A DNA stretch of 27,742 nucleotides from an uncultured Erythrobacteraceae bacterium (GCA_946482075.1 CAMLQG010000039.1:1-27742), one strand, 5' to 3'; shown: positions 15,698 through 21,993, counted from the stretch's first letter. A program made the numbers and translations. Notes: generated by a model from the sequence alone, not told the origin.

Positions 15698-16605
15698 AGC
15701 CCATATGCTTTCAGCTTGGTGTAGGCGGAGCGAACGCTATCCGGCAGCGCGGCGGGCTGGCTGCCGGTCGCGGAACCGGCGCCGGCGAAAGCCGTGCGCA
15801 GGGTTTCCGCCATCGACAGGCGCGGGGAAGGATGGTTCGCGGCGACTTCCTGGAACTCGCGCGCGACCGGGCCCAGCGCCCGTGCCGGAGCGGGCAGGGG
15901 GATGGCGGCAGGCGGATTGGCAAAGGAAGCCGCGGCCGTGTCGAACGATTCCGCGAATGCACCGCCGGGAATGTAGACATTGCCGTCCTGCGCCATCGCG
16001 CGCTGCACCTTGTCGCGCAGCAGGGTCATCACCTGGCCCATCGAACGCGGGGAGCCGTCATCCTCGAAGAAGATGGTGCGATTGGCCGAAGCGGGCTTGG
16101 GGAACAGGCTGGCCGCCGATTGGCCGGGGTTCTGCTGAAGCGCGGTCAGGAATTTCGTCGCGCCGTCCTGCCCCATGAAATGGGCGAGATAGAGTTCCGC
16201 ACTATCAGGCTCGCGCCTGAGCGTCCCACGCAGCGCTTCCTGGTTGTCCCTGGCGAGTTCCGCCGCCATCAGCGAGGAAGCGTCGGCATCGTAGCGCAGC
16301 GACATGATCTGGCTGCGCAGCGCCGGGTCCGTGATCGAAGCCCTCGAACCCTTATTGGCGATGGCATTGCCGGCCCAGCCCAGGCCGTGCCGGTCGCCAT
16401 GGCGGTCCAGCGTCTCGAGCCAGGTGCTGCCGATGAACTGATAGAGGCCGGCCGCGCTCGAAGTCGGCGCGCGCGCTTGCGGGTCGAGACCGGATTCCAG
16501 CCTCGCTTGCGCAAGAAGATATTTGAAGTCGACACCTGTAGCCTGCGACGCGCGGGCGATCGCCATGCGGACGTCAGGAGTGCCGACTGCCTTTACCTCG
16601 CTCAA
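15694..16605 (-). CDS. Flagellar lytic transglycosylase, SltF-type
   Basis: A 303-residue protein with an SLT lysozyme-like fold at the N-terminus: catalytic glutamate E37 in LAQARLESGLDP, then AAGLYQFIGSTWLETL and YLAHFMGQDGATKFL. The C-terminal third is low-complexity, rich in Ala and Pro. It probably opens the peptidoglycan for the rod, since FlgJ in this cluster lacks its muramidase domain; Rhodobacter SltF is the known precedent. No classical signal peptide is visible, so export may use the flagellar apparatus or an unrecognised route. The start is a TTG at 16605, backed by GGAGG with five-base spacing; it is first in the sltF-flhA-fliA operon. Confidence 0.85.
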   Translation of the reverse strand: MSEVKAVGTPDVRMAIARASQATGVDFKYLLAQARLESGLDPQARAPTSSAAGLYQFIGSTWLETLDRHGDRHGLGWAGNAIANKGSRASITDPALRSQIMSLRYDADASSLMAAELARDNQEALRGTLRREPDSAELYLAHFMGQDGATKFLTALQQNPGQSAASLFPKPASANRTIFFEDDGSPRSMGQVMTLLRDKVQRAMAQDGNVYIPGGAFAESFDTAAASFANPPAAIPLPAPARALGPVAREFQEVAANHPSPRLSMAETLRTAFAGAGSATGSQPAALPDSVRSAYTKLKAYGL

Positions 16606-16639
16606 TGTGACCTCCGGTTCGTTTGAGCCGGAAACCTAA

Positions 16640-16658
16640 GAGCAAGGACTGTGCCAAA
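16640..16658 (-). promoter_or_regulatory. Sigma-54 promoter of the sltF-flhA-fliA operon
   Basis: On the minus strand the sequence TTTGGCACAGTCCTTGCTC matches the sigma-54 consensus TTGGCAC-N5-TTGCT. GG and GC are exactly 10 bp apart (GG at 16655-16654, GC at 16643-16642). The predicted start is about 16631, leaving a short leader with GGAGG before the TTG start codon. Confidence 0.85.
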
Positions 16659-16665
16659 TTAACTA

Positions 16666-17016
16666 TCAGGCGTGGGGAGCGGCCCCGTAGCGCGAATATC
16701 CGGCGCGTACGCCATGCGCCTTGTAAACCGGCGCAGCGCCCGTCAGCGTGTCGAGCCGAGCCGATACATTCGCGGCGATCAGGTTGCGAACCTGGCGGTT
16801 TACCTCGTTCAGGCGGCGCATGGATTCGATCAGGCCGAGGCATTCCTCGTCCAGATTGTCGTTCGACGCCTTGCTAAGCTGGTCGCACAGGGACGTCTTG
16901 TCCGAAGCGCAGCCCATGATCGCATCCATGTCGAGCCCGGCAAGCGCCTGCCGTTCGGCTTCCATCACGGCAAGCATTTGCCGCAGGATATCCTTCATGA
17001 CGGAATTGGCGTTCAT
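16666..17016 (-). CDS. flgN: FlgN-like export chaperone
   Basis: A 116-residue, mostly helical protein in the right place for FlgN, the chaperone that escorts the hook-filament junction proteins FlgK and FlgL to the export gate. The helical hairpin is seen in MKDILRQMLAVMEAERQALAGLDMDAIMGCASDKTSLCDQL and CLGLIESMRRLNEVNRQVRNLIAANVSARLDTL. The tail, rich in Gly, Tyr and Ala, resembles the flexible end of FlgN proteins. Its ATG overlaps the flgM stop (ATGA) and an AGGAG lies seven bases upstream. Family assignment rests on length, pattern and position rather than on strong identity. Two enhancer-like palindromes are embedded in its 5' half. Confidence 0.8.
   Translation of the reverse strand: MNANSVMKDILRQMLAVMEAERQALAGLDMDAIMGCASDKTSLCDQLSKASNDNLDEECLGLIESMRRLNEVNRQVRNLIAANVSARLDTLTGAAPVYKAHGVRAGYSRYGAAPHA
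16938..16983. promoter_or_regulatory. Two enhancer-like palindromes inside flgN
   Basis: CGGCAA-GCGC-CTGCCG (16938-16953) and CGGCAA-GCAT-TTGCCG (16968-16983) are the same type of site, exactly 30 bp (about three helical turns) apart. The first, with two extra bases (16936-16953), is an 18-bp exact copy of 19091-19108 in front of flgB. They lie about 280-330 bp upstream of the sigma-54 promoter of sltF, a usual distance for an enhancer-binding activator. The CGGCA-bearing ftr sites bound by FlbD in Caulobacter are a possible parallel. Confidence 0.6.
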
Positions 17017-17285
17017 TGGACGCTCCTGAGCATGATCCCCGCAGCGATCATCGCATCCGCGATCTTGGCCGGAACCAGGGGATAGCTGCCCTGTTCGATC
17101 GCCTTGCGGATCGTTTCGATCCGTTCGGCATCGACCGGAGGTTCACCTGGTTGCAGCGACACGCTGCGAGCGACCTCGATCTCGTCTTCGCCGTTCGCGA
17201 CGGCAGGCGCGGGCCCAACAGGAGCCGTGGCGGCCACCTTCTCGGTCGCGCGCGTCAGTCGCGCTGGCTGGATTTCGATTGGCAT
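17013..17285 (-). CDS. flgM: Anti-sigma-28 factor FlgM
   Basis: A 90-residue FlgM. The C-terminal sigma-binding half is clear: SVSLQPGEPPVDAERIETIRKAIEQGSYPLVPAKIADAMI, with the usual YPLVP-x-KIADAMI block. The N-terminal half is Ala/Pro-rich and likely unfolded, as in other FlgM proteins that are secreted through the hook. ATG 17285 is chosen: it has GGAG eight bases upstream, and the conserved FlgM opening MPIEIQPARL begins there; the frame runs open further upstream across the flgA gap. It is followed without gap by flgN. Confidence 0.9.
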   Translation of the reverse strand: MPIEIQPARLTRATEKVAATAPVGPAPAVANGEDEIEVARSVSLQPGEPPVDAERIETIRKAIEQGSYPLVPAKIADAMIAAGIMLRSVQ

Positions 17286-17312
17286 CTTGCCGCTCCGTGG
17301 TGTTCTTGTGAA

Positions 17313-17338
17313 AGAACGGCAGCGATGCGCGGAATTTA
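17313..17338 (-). promoter_or_regulatory. Candidate sigma-28-like promoter of flgM
   Basis: Minus strand TAAA (17338-17335), 14 bp, then GCCGTTCT (17320-17313) approximates the FliA consensus TAAA-N15-GCCGATAA. The predicted start is near 17306, giving a leader of about 20 nt that contains the GGAG ribosome site. FliA control of flgM is common and would provide feedback. The same GCCGTTCT, with AAATTC 10-11 bp upstream, is found before the motA-like gene. Confidence 0.4.
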
Positions 17339-17341
17339 AGG

Positions 17342-17365
17342 GCGGCGGCGAAAATTTGCCGCCGC
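17342..17365. promoter_or_regulatory. Inverted repeat between flgA and flgM (operator or terminator)
   Basis: GCGGCGGC (17342-17349) and GCCGCCGC (17358-17365) pair across an 8-nt loop just after the flgA stop codon. Read as a protein site, its centre CGGCGA-AAAT-TTGCCG (17346-17361) differs by one base from the CGGCAA-N4-TTGCCG enhancer motif found elsewhere in the cluster. It abuts the flgM promoter candidate. No T-tract follows on the minus strand, which makes a simple terminator less convincing. Confidence 0.45.
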
Positions 17366-17373
17366 TGGACGCA

Positions 17374-17871
17374 TCACGGCAAATCCATTCCGACAGCGCC
17401 GGGACGCAGGATCTGCGCGCGCACTTCGCCTTCCTTGCCGACCTTGACTCGAATCCACTCGCCGACAGCCCCCGCATCGAGCGCTTCACCGGCCTGCGAC
17501 ACGCTGAAACCATTGCCCTTGACGGTCACGGTGACGGCATCGCCTTTCATCACGACGGGCGGCGCGACCATGGTGCCGGCGCTCGCCATGAAGATGGGGA
17601 CGTAGAGCTTCCAGCCGCCCGCCACAGGACACTGGACCAGCACGGTTTCCCGCCGGTTTCCGTTCCAGGCGAGGCTCAGCGGCCGGGTGCAGGCATTGAG
17701 CCGCAAGCGCCGGTCGACGGGCGCGAAAGCGCCGGCCATCCGGGCGGGATCTATGCCGATGAACGCGGCGACCTGACGGTCGATCGCGTCGAGATCGGCG
17801 AAAGGCTGCGCCAGCGCCGGCGCGGCGCCGGATGCGAGCGCTGCAAGCGCTAGGGTGAGGCGGAGTTTCAT
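17374..17871 (-). CDS. flgA: Flagellar P-ring assembly chaperone FlgA
   Basis: A 165-residue periplasmic protein that assists FlgI assembly into the P-ring. It has a signal peptide (cut near ALA-QP, residue 21), the conserved cysteine pair C61 and C81 and the C-terminal SAF-type beta domain (VVMKGDAVTVTVKGNGFSVSQAGEALDAGAVGEWIRVK). It is shorter than E. coli FlgA (about 219 residues), with most of the missing part in the N-terminal domain. The ATG overlaps the stop codon of the motB-like gene (ATGA), so it is translationally coupled to that pair rather than divergent from flgB on its own. Confidence 0.92.
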   Translation of the reverse strand: MKLRLTLALAALASGAAPALAQPFADLDAIDRQVAAFIGIDPARMAGAFAPVDRRLRLNACTRPLSLAWNGNRRETVLVQCPVAGGWKLYVPIFMASAGTMVAPPVVMKGDAVTVTVKGNGFSVSQAGEALDAGAVGEWIRVKVGKEGEVRAQILRPGAVGMDLP

Positions 17872-18335
17872 CGGGTTTCCCTTGACTGGCCGGCGGTAAT
17901 CGCCTGTTTCGCTTCATCCTGAAGCAATTGGCGTGCCACCTTCGCCGGCGACGCATCATAGGCGAGGAAAGCGGCGACTTCGCTGTGCTCGCCTTCCTCG
18001 ACGACGAGCCGGGCCTCGCGTCCATCCGCCTGCGCATCTTCGAGCAGGGCCATGCCCCTGCCCATCTGCGCGGCCTGATCCCCCTGCTTGTGGCGCACGA
18101 GGATGGTGAGCTGCTGGCGCGGATCGGCGGGCTGGTCGGCGAGCCAGCTGGCGAGCGTGCCGGCATGCGCGCCGGGGCGATAGATCGCGACCGGCTCGGA
18201 AGTGGCGACGGCAGCGGCGGACTGGGCCGTGGCTTTCACCGAAGCGTCCGCGCGCGAAAGATCCGCCGCGGTGATGATGAACAGGATGATCGTGAGATCC
18301 GCCAGCGTCATCAGCCAGCTCTGGCTGGCCTTCAT
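17868..18335 (-). CDS. Short MotB-like protein
   Basis: A 155-residue protein with one N-terminal membrane helix in the MotB pattern (SWLMTLADLTIILFIITAADLS); D13 in the T-x-A-D motif matches the proton-carrying aspartate of MotB. The rest is far too short for a full MotB (about 300 residues). A segment, LTILVRHKQGDQAAQMGRGMALLEDAQADGREARLVVEEGE, has the beta-alpha-beta rhythm of an OmpA/MotB fold but lacks the peptidoglycan-contact residues of that family. The ATG shares its A with the stop codon of the motA-like gene. A role as a second stator, a flagellar ExbD/TolR-like unit, or a stator regulator are all open. Confidence 0.7.
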   Translation of the reverse strand: MKASQSWLMTLADLTIILFIITAADLSRADASVKATAQSAAAVATSEPVAIYRPGAHAGTLASWLADQPADPRQQLTILVRHKQGDQAAQMGRGMALLEDAQADGREARLVVEEGEHSEVAAFLAYDASPAKVARQLLQDEAKQAITAGQSRETR

Positions 18336-18991
18336 CACGCGGCGACCTGAGCGAGGGGACGTTCGCGCGGGGCGCATTCGGCGGCGAGCTCGCTCGCCAG
18401 CCAATCGACCAGCTTCTGGCGCTCCGCCTCTTCCTTGGCCGCGCGGCGTTCCACGAAGCGCGCGAGCGGCGCGAACAGGAGATGGGCGGCGATCAGGCCA
18501 TAGAAGGTGGTCACGATGGCCATCGGAATGCTGCTCGACAGCATCGTCTCCGGCCCGGCATCGGCCGCCATCTGGCTCAAGGCGACCAGCGTGCCCACCA
18601 GGCCGAAGACCGGCGCCATCTCGGCTGCCTGGTCGATGGTCCGGATAGCCGTCGCGCTGCGCTCGATCCGATGGTCCCTGTGCGCCCGGTGCTTCTCCAG
18701 CAGCGCGCCGACCGAGCGGCGCTCGATCAGCGTGTCGGTCACCTCGTCGAATTCCCGGTCGCCGAAATGGTGCGGCTCCGCACGCAGGAAACCGTCGCGC
18801 TTGATCTCCCGGATCTGGACCGCGAGCTCGGCCCGCGCCCTGTCCGCGTCGAAGCGCGGCTTCAGGCTGCCGAACAGGCTGCGCACCGCGAGATAGCACC
18901 CGCGCGCGCCGCAGCGCAGCAGAGTCGCGACCAGCGCCCCGCCAAGGACGATCGCCGCCGAAGTCCCGTCGATCAGGATCATGTAGTTCAT
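18335..18991 (-). CDS. MotA-like protein lacking the first membrane helix
   Basis: A 218-residue MotA/TolQ/ExbB-family protein. The opening LIDGTSAAIVLGGALVATLL matches the second membrane helix of MotA, so the first is missing; an in-frame TGA six codons upstream of ATG 18991 (19009-19007) rules out a longer start. The helices that line the channel are present at about 124-142 (MAPVFGLVGTLVALSQMA) and 156-178 (MAIVTTFYGLIAAHLLFAPLA). The cytoplasmic loop is charged, with a His-rich patch (EKHRAHRDHRIERS). AAGGGGG eight bases upstream serves as ribosome site. It is first in an operon with the motB-like gene and flgA, divergent from flgB; a canonical motA lies at 27146. Confidence 0.8.
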   Translation of the reverse strand: MNYMILIDGTSAAIVLGGALVATLLRCGARGCYLAVRSLFGSLKPRFDADRARAELAVQIREIKRDGFLRAEPHHFGDREFDEVTDTLIERRSVGALLEKHRAHRDHRIERSATAIRTIDQAAEMAPVFGLVGTLVALSQMAADAGPETMLSSSIPMAIVTTFYGLIAAHLLFAPLARFVERRAAKEEAERQKLVDWLASELAAECAPRERPLAQVAA

Positions 18992-19016
18992 CGCGAGGGC
19001 CCCCTTTCACCACCGT

Positions 19017-19042
19017 AGAACGGCGGTCGCGGGAGAATTTCA
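19017..19042 (-). promoter_or_regulatory. Candidate sigma-28-like promoter of the motA-like-motB-like-flgA operon
   Basis: Minus strand TGAAATTC (19042-19035), 10 bp, then GCCGTTCT (19024-19017). The downstream octamer is identical to that before flgM. The predicted start near 19010 gives a leader of about 20 nt with AAGGGGG. FliA-dependent expression would fit a stator-type gene, but flgA is normally early, so this remains uncertain. Confidence 0.35.
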
Positions 19043-19057
19043 GCAAGCGGCCCGCAT

Positions 19058-19120
19058 TTGCCGCAACCGGCAAGAGGTTGCCGCCCCTGCCCCGGCAAGC
19101 GCCTGCCGCCCATCCGGCAG
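19058..19120. promoter_or_regulatory. Enhancer-like array upstream of flgB
   Basis: Alternating half-sites TTGCCG (19058), CGGCAA (19068), TTGCCG (19078), CGGCAA (19093), CTGCCG (19103) and CGGCAG (19115) follow each other at 10-, 10-, 15-, 10- and 12-bp steps. They form perfect or near-perfect palindromes with 4-bp centres (19068-19083: CGGCAA-GAGG-TTGCCG; 19093-19108: CGGCAA-GCGC-CTGCCG). The array lies about 50-115 bp upstream of the flgB sigma-54 promoter, so it is probably bound by the flagellar sigma-54 activator; it could also act on the divergent operon. Confidence 0.6.
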
Positions 19121-19169
19121 TGCGGTGCTGGAATTCATCATCACGCTGTAATTATGTGATTTTCTTAAA

Positions 19170-19187
19170 TTGGCATATCCCTTGCTT
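19170..19187 (+). promoter_or_regulatory. Sigma-54 promoter of the flgB operon
   Basis: TTGGCATATCCCTTGCTT matches TTGGCAY-N5-TTGCT with exact GG-N10-GC spacing (GG 19172-19173, GC 19184-19185). The predicted start is about 19197, giving a 20-nt leader with GGAG (19206-19209) before the flgB ATG. It lies in an AT-rich patch. Confidence 0.88.
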
Positions 19188-19216
19188 TTATGGTCGCGCA
19201 TATTTGGAGCAAGTCG

Positions 19217-19564
19217 ATGAGCGACACGATCTTTGGAATTCATGGCGCAGCCCTGGAACTCCGTTCGCAGCGGATGGGATTGCTCGCCTCCAACATCGCC
19301 AATGCCGGCACGCCGGGCTACAAGGCCAGGGACATCGATTTCGCCGCCGCGCTGAAATCCAGCATGTCGGGCGCCGGCACCGGCCAGGCCGCGAGTGCCG
19401 CCACGCTCTATCGCGTGCCGGTGATGCCCAGCCTCGACGGCAACACGGTCGAGATGGCGACCGAGCAAACCGCCTTCGCGGAAAACGCGGTCGGCTACTC
19501 CGCCACCCTCTCGTTCATCCGCGGGCGCGTGGAAACGCTCACGCGCGCCATGAAGGGCGATTGA
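19217..19564 (+). CDS. flgB: Flagellar proximal rod protein FlgB
   Basis: A 115-residue rod protein. The N-terminal helix carries the family signature RMGLLASNIANAGTPGYKARDIDFAAAL, and the C-terminal helix (ENAVGYSATLSFIRGRVETLTRAM) pairs with it in the rod. GGAG (19206-19209) gives a seven-base spacing to ATG 19217. It is first in the long flg operon, with flgC starting two bases after its stop codon. Confidence 0.95.
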   Translation: MSDTIFGIHGAALELRSQRMGLLASNIANAGTPGYKARDIDFAAALKSSMSGAGTGQAASAATLYRVPVMPSLDGNTVEMATEQTAFAENAVGYSATLSFIRGRVETLTRAMKGD

Positions 19565-19566
19565 CC

Positions 19567-19971
19567 ATGCCGGGCCAGATGAACCTCTTCGATGTCGCCC
19601 AGCGCGCCATGTCGGCCCAGCTCGTGCGGATGAACTCGGCGGCGTCCAACCTGGCGAATGCCGGCAGCGTCTCCGCCACGCCCGACAAGGCCTATCGCCC
19701 GCTGCGCCCGGTTTTCGCCGAGCAGCTCGACCAGGCGACCGGCCTGTCCACCGTGCGCGTCCAGGGCGTCTATCGCAGCGATGCGACGCCGGTGCAGCGC
19801 TACGAGCCCGGCAATCCGCTCGCGGACGAGGAAGGCAATGTCTTCGAGGCTCCCGTCGATGAAAACGGCGAGATGGTCGAGATGATGGAAAGCGCCCGCC
19901 AGTACCAGAACATGGTCGAAGCGCTGCAGACCGCCAAGCAGCTCATGCTCGAGACGATGAGGATCAAGTAA
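19567..19971 (+). CDS. flgC: Flagellar proximal rod protein FlgC
   Basis: A 134-residue rod protein with the FlgC layout: AQRAMSAQLVRMNSAASNLANAGS at the N-terminus, a central KAYRPLRPVFAEQL and the conserved C-terminal helix MVEMMESARQYQNMVEALQTAKQLMLETMRIK. The frame extends far upstream, across flgB, but ATG 19567 is where homology begins. Its TAA overlaps the flgD ATG by one base (TAATG). Confidence 0.95.
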   Translation: MPGQMNLFDVAQRAMSAQLVRMNSAASNLANAGSVSATPDKAYRPLRPVFAEQLDQATGLSTVRVQGVYRSDATPVQRYEPGNPLADEEGNVFEAPVDENGEMVEMMESARQYQNMVEALQTAKQLMLETMRIK

Positions 19972-20366
19972 TGGTCACCACCACCAACGCCTATACCGCC
20001 GTCACCGGCACTTCGAACCCCACGACGACCACCGAGAAGTCGGGCTTCGCCGCGCTTGGCCAGAAGGACTTCTTCCGCCTGCTGACCACGCAGATGCAGA
20101 TGCAGGACCCGTTCGATCCGGTCGACAACAAGGAGATGCTCGCGCAGATGGCGCAGTTCTCCTCGCTCGCCGGCATTTCGGACATGGGCTCCACGCTCAC
20201 CAGGATCGCCGAGATGCTCGACGCGCTGATCAACCAGCAGCAGGCCGCGAGCGCCACGACGACCGACACATCGTCCACTGGCGCATCCACCGATACGACC
20301 GCCGGTGCCAGCGACGCCGCGGCCGCTTCCGCCCAGACCACCACCGGAACCCAGCAAGCCGCCTGA
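19971..20366 (+). CDS. flgD: Flagellar hook cap protein FlgD, short form
   Basis: FlgD forms the cap that guides hook polymerisation. The 131-residue protein keeps only the conserved N-terminal part (LGQKDFFRLLTTQMQMQDPFDPVDNKEMLAQMAQFSSLAGISDMGSTL, residues about 29-75) followed by a helix and a Thr/Ala/Ser-rich tail of some 45 residues. The C-terminal tudor/FnIII-like domains of enterobacterial FlgD (about 230 residues) are missing. Short forms are known among alphaproteobacteria, so this is probably functional. It lies between flgC and flgE. Confidence 0.92.
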   Translation: MVTTTNAYTAVTGTSNPTTTTEKSGFAALGQKDFFRLLTTQMQMQDPFDPVDNKEMLAQMAQFSSLAGISDMGSTLTRIAEMLDALINQQQAASATTTDTSSTGASTDTTAGASDAAAASAQTTTGTQQAA

Positions 20367-20396
20367 TCGGCTTGAGAAAATCAAAGGAGACCTTCG

Positions 20397-21206
20397 ATGT
20401 CGTTCTACACTTCTCTCAATGGCATGAAGAACGCCCAGACCAATCTCGGCGTCATCGCGCATAACATCGCCAATTCGGAAACCACCGGCTTCAAGAAGAG
20501 CCGCACGGAATTCGCCGATGTCGTCGCCGGTTCGGCCTACAGCAACCCGCGCATGTCGCAGGGCCTGGGCGCGACGGTGGAGGCGATCAACCAGAACTTC
20601 ACGATCGGCCCGATCGAGCAGACCGGCTCCGCGCTGGACGTCGCGATCAATGGCGACGGCTTCTTCACCATGCGGTCGAACACCGGCGACACGCTTTATA
20701 CCCGCGCCGGCAGCTTCACGGTCGACGAGAACGGTTATGTGACCGACAGCGAGAAGAACAGGCTGCAGGGCTATCCGGTGGACGCTTCGGGCGTCGCCAC
20801 CTCGACCACGCCCGGCGATCTCCAGATCCCGGCCACCAGCACGGGCGGCGGCACCTTCGCCGGCGTGACGATCGGCGATGACGGCAATGTCGTCGCCTCC
20901 TATGCCGATGGCACCACGATCAATGTCGGCAAGGTCGCGCTCGCGTCCTTCATCGCGCCGCAGGGCCTGAAGCAGGTCGGTTCGTCCAACTGGCAATCCA
21001 CCGGCCTGTCGGGTGCCGCGACCTACGGCAATCCGGGCGAAGGCAGCTACGGCAACCTTCTGTCGGGCGCTCTCGAACGCTCGAACGTCGATATCGCCGA
21101 GGAACTGGTCGGCCTGATCACCGCGCAGCGGAACTTCCAGGCCAACGCCAAGGCGATCGATACGGCGACTCAGATCGCTCAGACCGTCATCAACCTGCGG
21201 ACCTGA
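20397..21206 (+). CDS. flgE: Flagellar hook protein FlgE, very short form
   Basis: A 269-residue hook-type protein. Ends are typical: MSFYTSLNGMKNAQTNLGVIAHNIANSETTGFKKSRTEFADV at the N-terminus, the FTIGPIEQTGSALDVAINGDGFF core and the C-terminal GNLLSGALERSNVDIAEELVGLITAQRNFQANAKAIDTATQIAQTVINL. Salmonella FlgE has about 400 residues; the variable outer D2 domain seems to be absent here, leaving a protein as long as a rod protein. FlgG and FlgF are separately encoded downstream, so this one is assigned to the hook by order and by its position after flgD. AAAGGAGA (20383-20390) is the ribosome site. Confidence 0.87.
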   Translation: MSFYTSLNGMKNAQTNLGVIAHNIANSETTGFKKSRTEFADVVAGSAYSNPRMSQGLGATVEAINQNFTIGPIEQTGSALDVAINGDGFFTMRSNTGDTLYTRAGSFTVDENGYVTDSEKNRLQGYPVDASGVATSTTPGDLQIPATSTGGGTFAGVTIGDDGNVVASYADGTTINVGKVALASFIAPQGLKQVGSSNWQSTGLSGAATYGNPGEGSYGNLLSGALERSNVDIAEELVGLITAQRNFQANAKAIDTATQIAQTVINLRT

Positions 21207-21240
21207 TCCACAGGCCAGCCCAGGACGATCGGAGATATAG

Positions 21241-21981
21241 ATGGACCGGCTGATCTACACCGCGGTTTCCGGCATGGCGGATTCGATGATCCGGCAGGGC
21301 GCGATCGCCAGCAATCTGGCGAACGCGCAGACGACCGGCTTCCGCGCGGAAACGTTTCAGTCCACCCCGGTGACCGTCAAGGGCCCTCAGCTGGAGGCGC
21401 GCTCGATGGTGACCACGGGGGTCCTGGGGGCGGACATGACGGCCGGTTCCATCGTCGCCACCGGCAACAGGCTGGACATCGCGGTGAATGGGGAAGCTCT
21501 CATCGCGGTCCAGGCTCAGGACGGCACGGAAGCCTATACCCGCCGGGGCGATCTCTCGATCTCGCCGAGCGGCCTCCTGTCGAATGGCGATGGCCGCCCG
21601 GTTCTGGGCGAAGACGGCCCGATCACGCTTCCGCTCAACGCGGAAGTCTCCATCGCGGAGGACGGCAGCGTGATGGCGGCCGATCCGGAAAAGCCGGAAC
21701 AGAAGCCCACCGTAGTCGGCCGCATCAAGCTCGCCAGCTGGCAGGGCAGCCCCGTAGCCAAGGGAACGGACGGGTTGTTCCGCGTGCGCGGCGGCGGCGT
21801 GCTGCCGACCGACGAGGAAGCTCGCGTCGTGTCCGGCTCCCTCGAACAGTCGAATGTCGATGTCACCCAGATCCTGGTCGAAATGGTCGAGGCTCAGCGC
21901 CTGTTCGACATGCGCACCAAACTCGTCGCTACCGCCAAGGACATCGACGAAGGCGGCGCGTCACTCATGCGTCTTTCCTAA
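21241..21981 (+). CDS. flgF: Flagellar proximal rod protein FlgF
   Basis: A 246-residue rod protein with the FlgF opening MDRLIYTAVSGMADSMIRQGAIASNLANAQTTGFRAETFQSTPV and the usual C-terminus SGSLEQSNVDVTQILVEMVEAQRLFDMRTKLVATAKDIDEGGASLMRLS. A central NGEALIAVQAQDGTEAYTRRGDLSISPSGLL matches the hook/rod beta core. A GGAG about six bases before ATG 21241 supports the start. Confidence 0.95.
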   Translation: MDRLIYTAVSGMADSMIRQGAIASNLANAQTTGFRAETFQSTPVTVKGPQLEARSMVTTGVLGADMTAGSIVATGNRLDIAVNGEALIAVQAQDGTEAYTRRGDLSISPSGLLSNGDGRPVLGEDGPITLPLNAEVSIAEDGSVMAADPEKPEQKPTVVGRIKLASWQGSPVAKGTDGLFRVRGGGVLPTDEEARVVSGSLEQSNVDVTQILVEMVEAQRLFDMRTKLVATAKDIDEGGASLMRLS

Positions 21982-21993
21982 GGAGTTTCACCG

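Noticed and set aside
19071..19083. Possible sigma-54 promoter for the motA-like operon (TTGCC..TTGC on the minus strand)
   Set aside because: The GG-GC spacing is 9 rather than 10 bp, and the bases belong to the palindromic array that explains them better.
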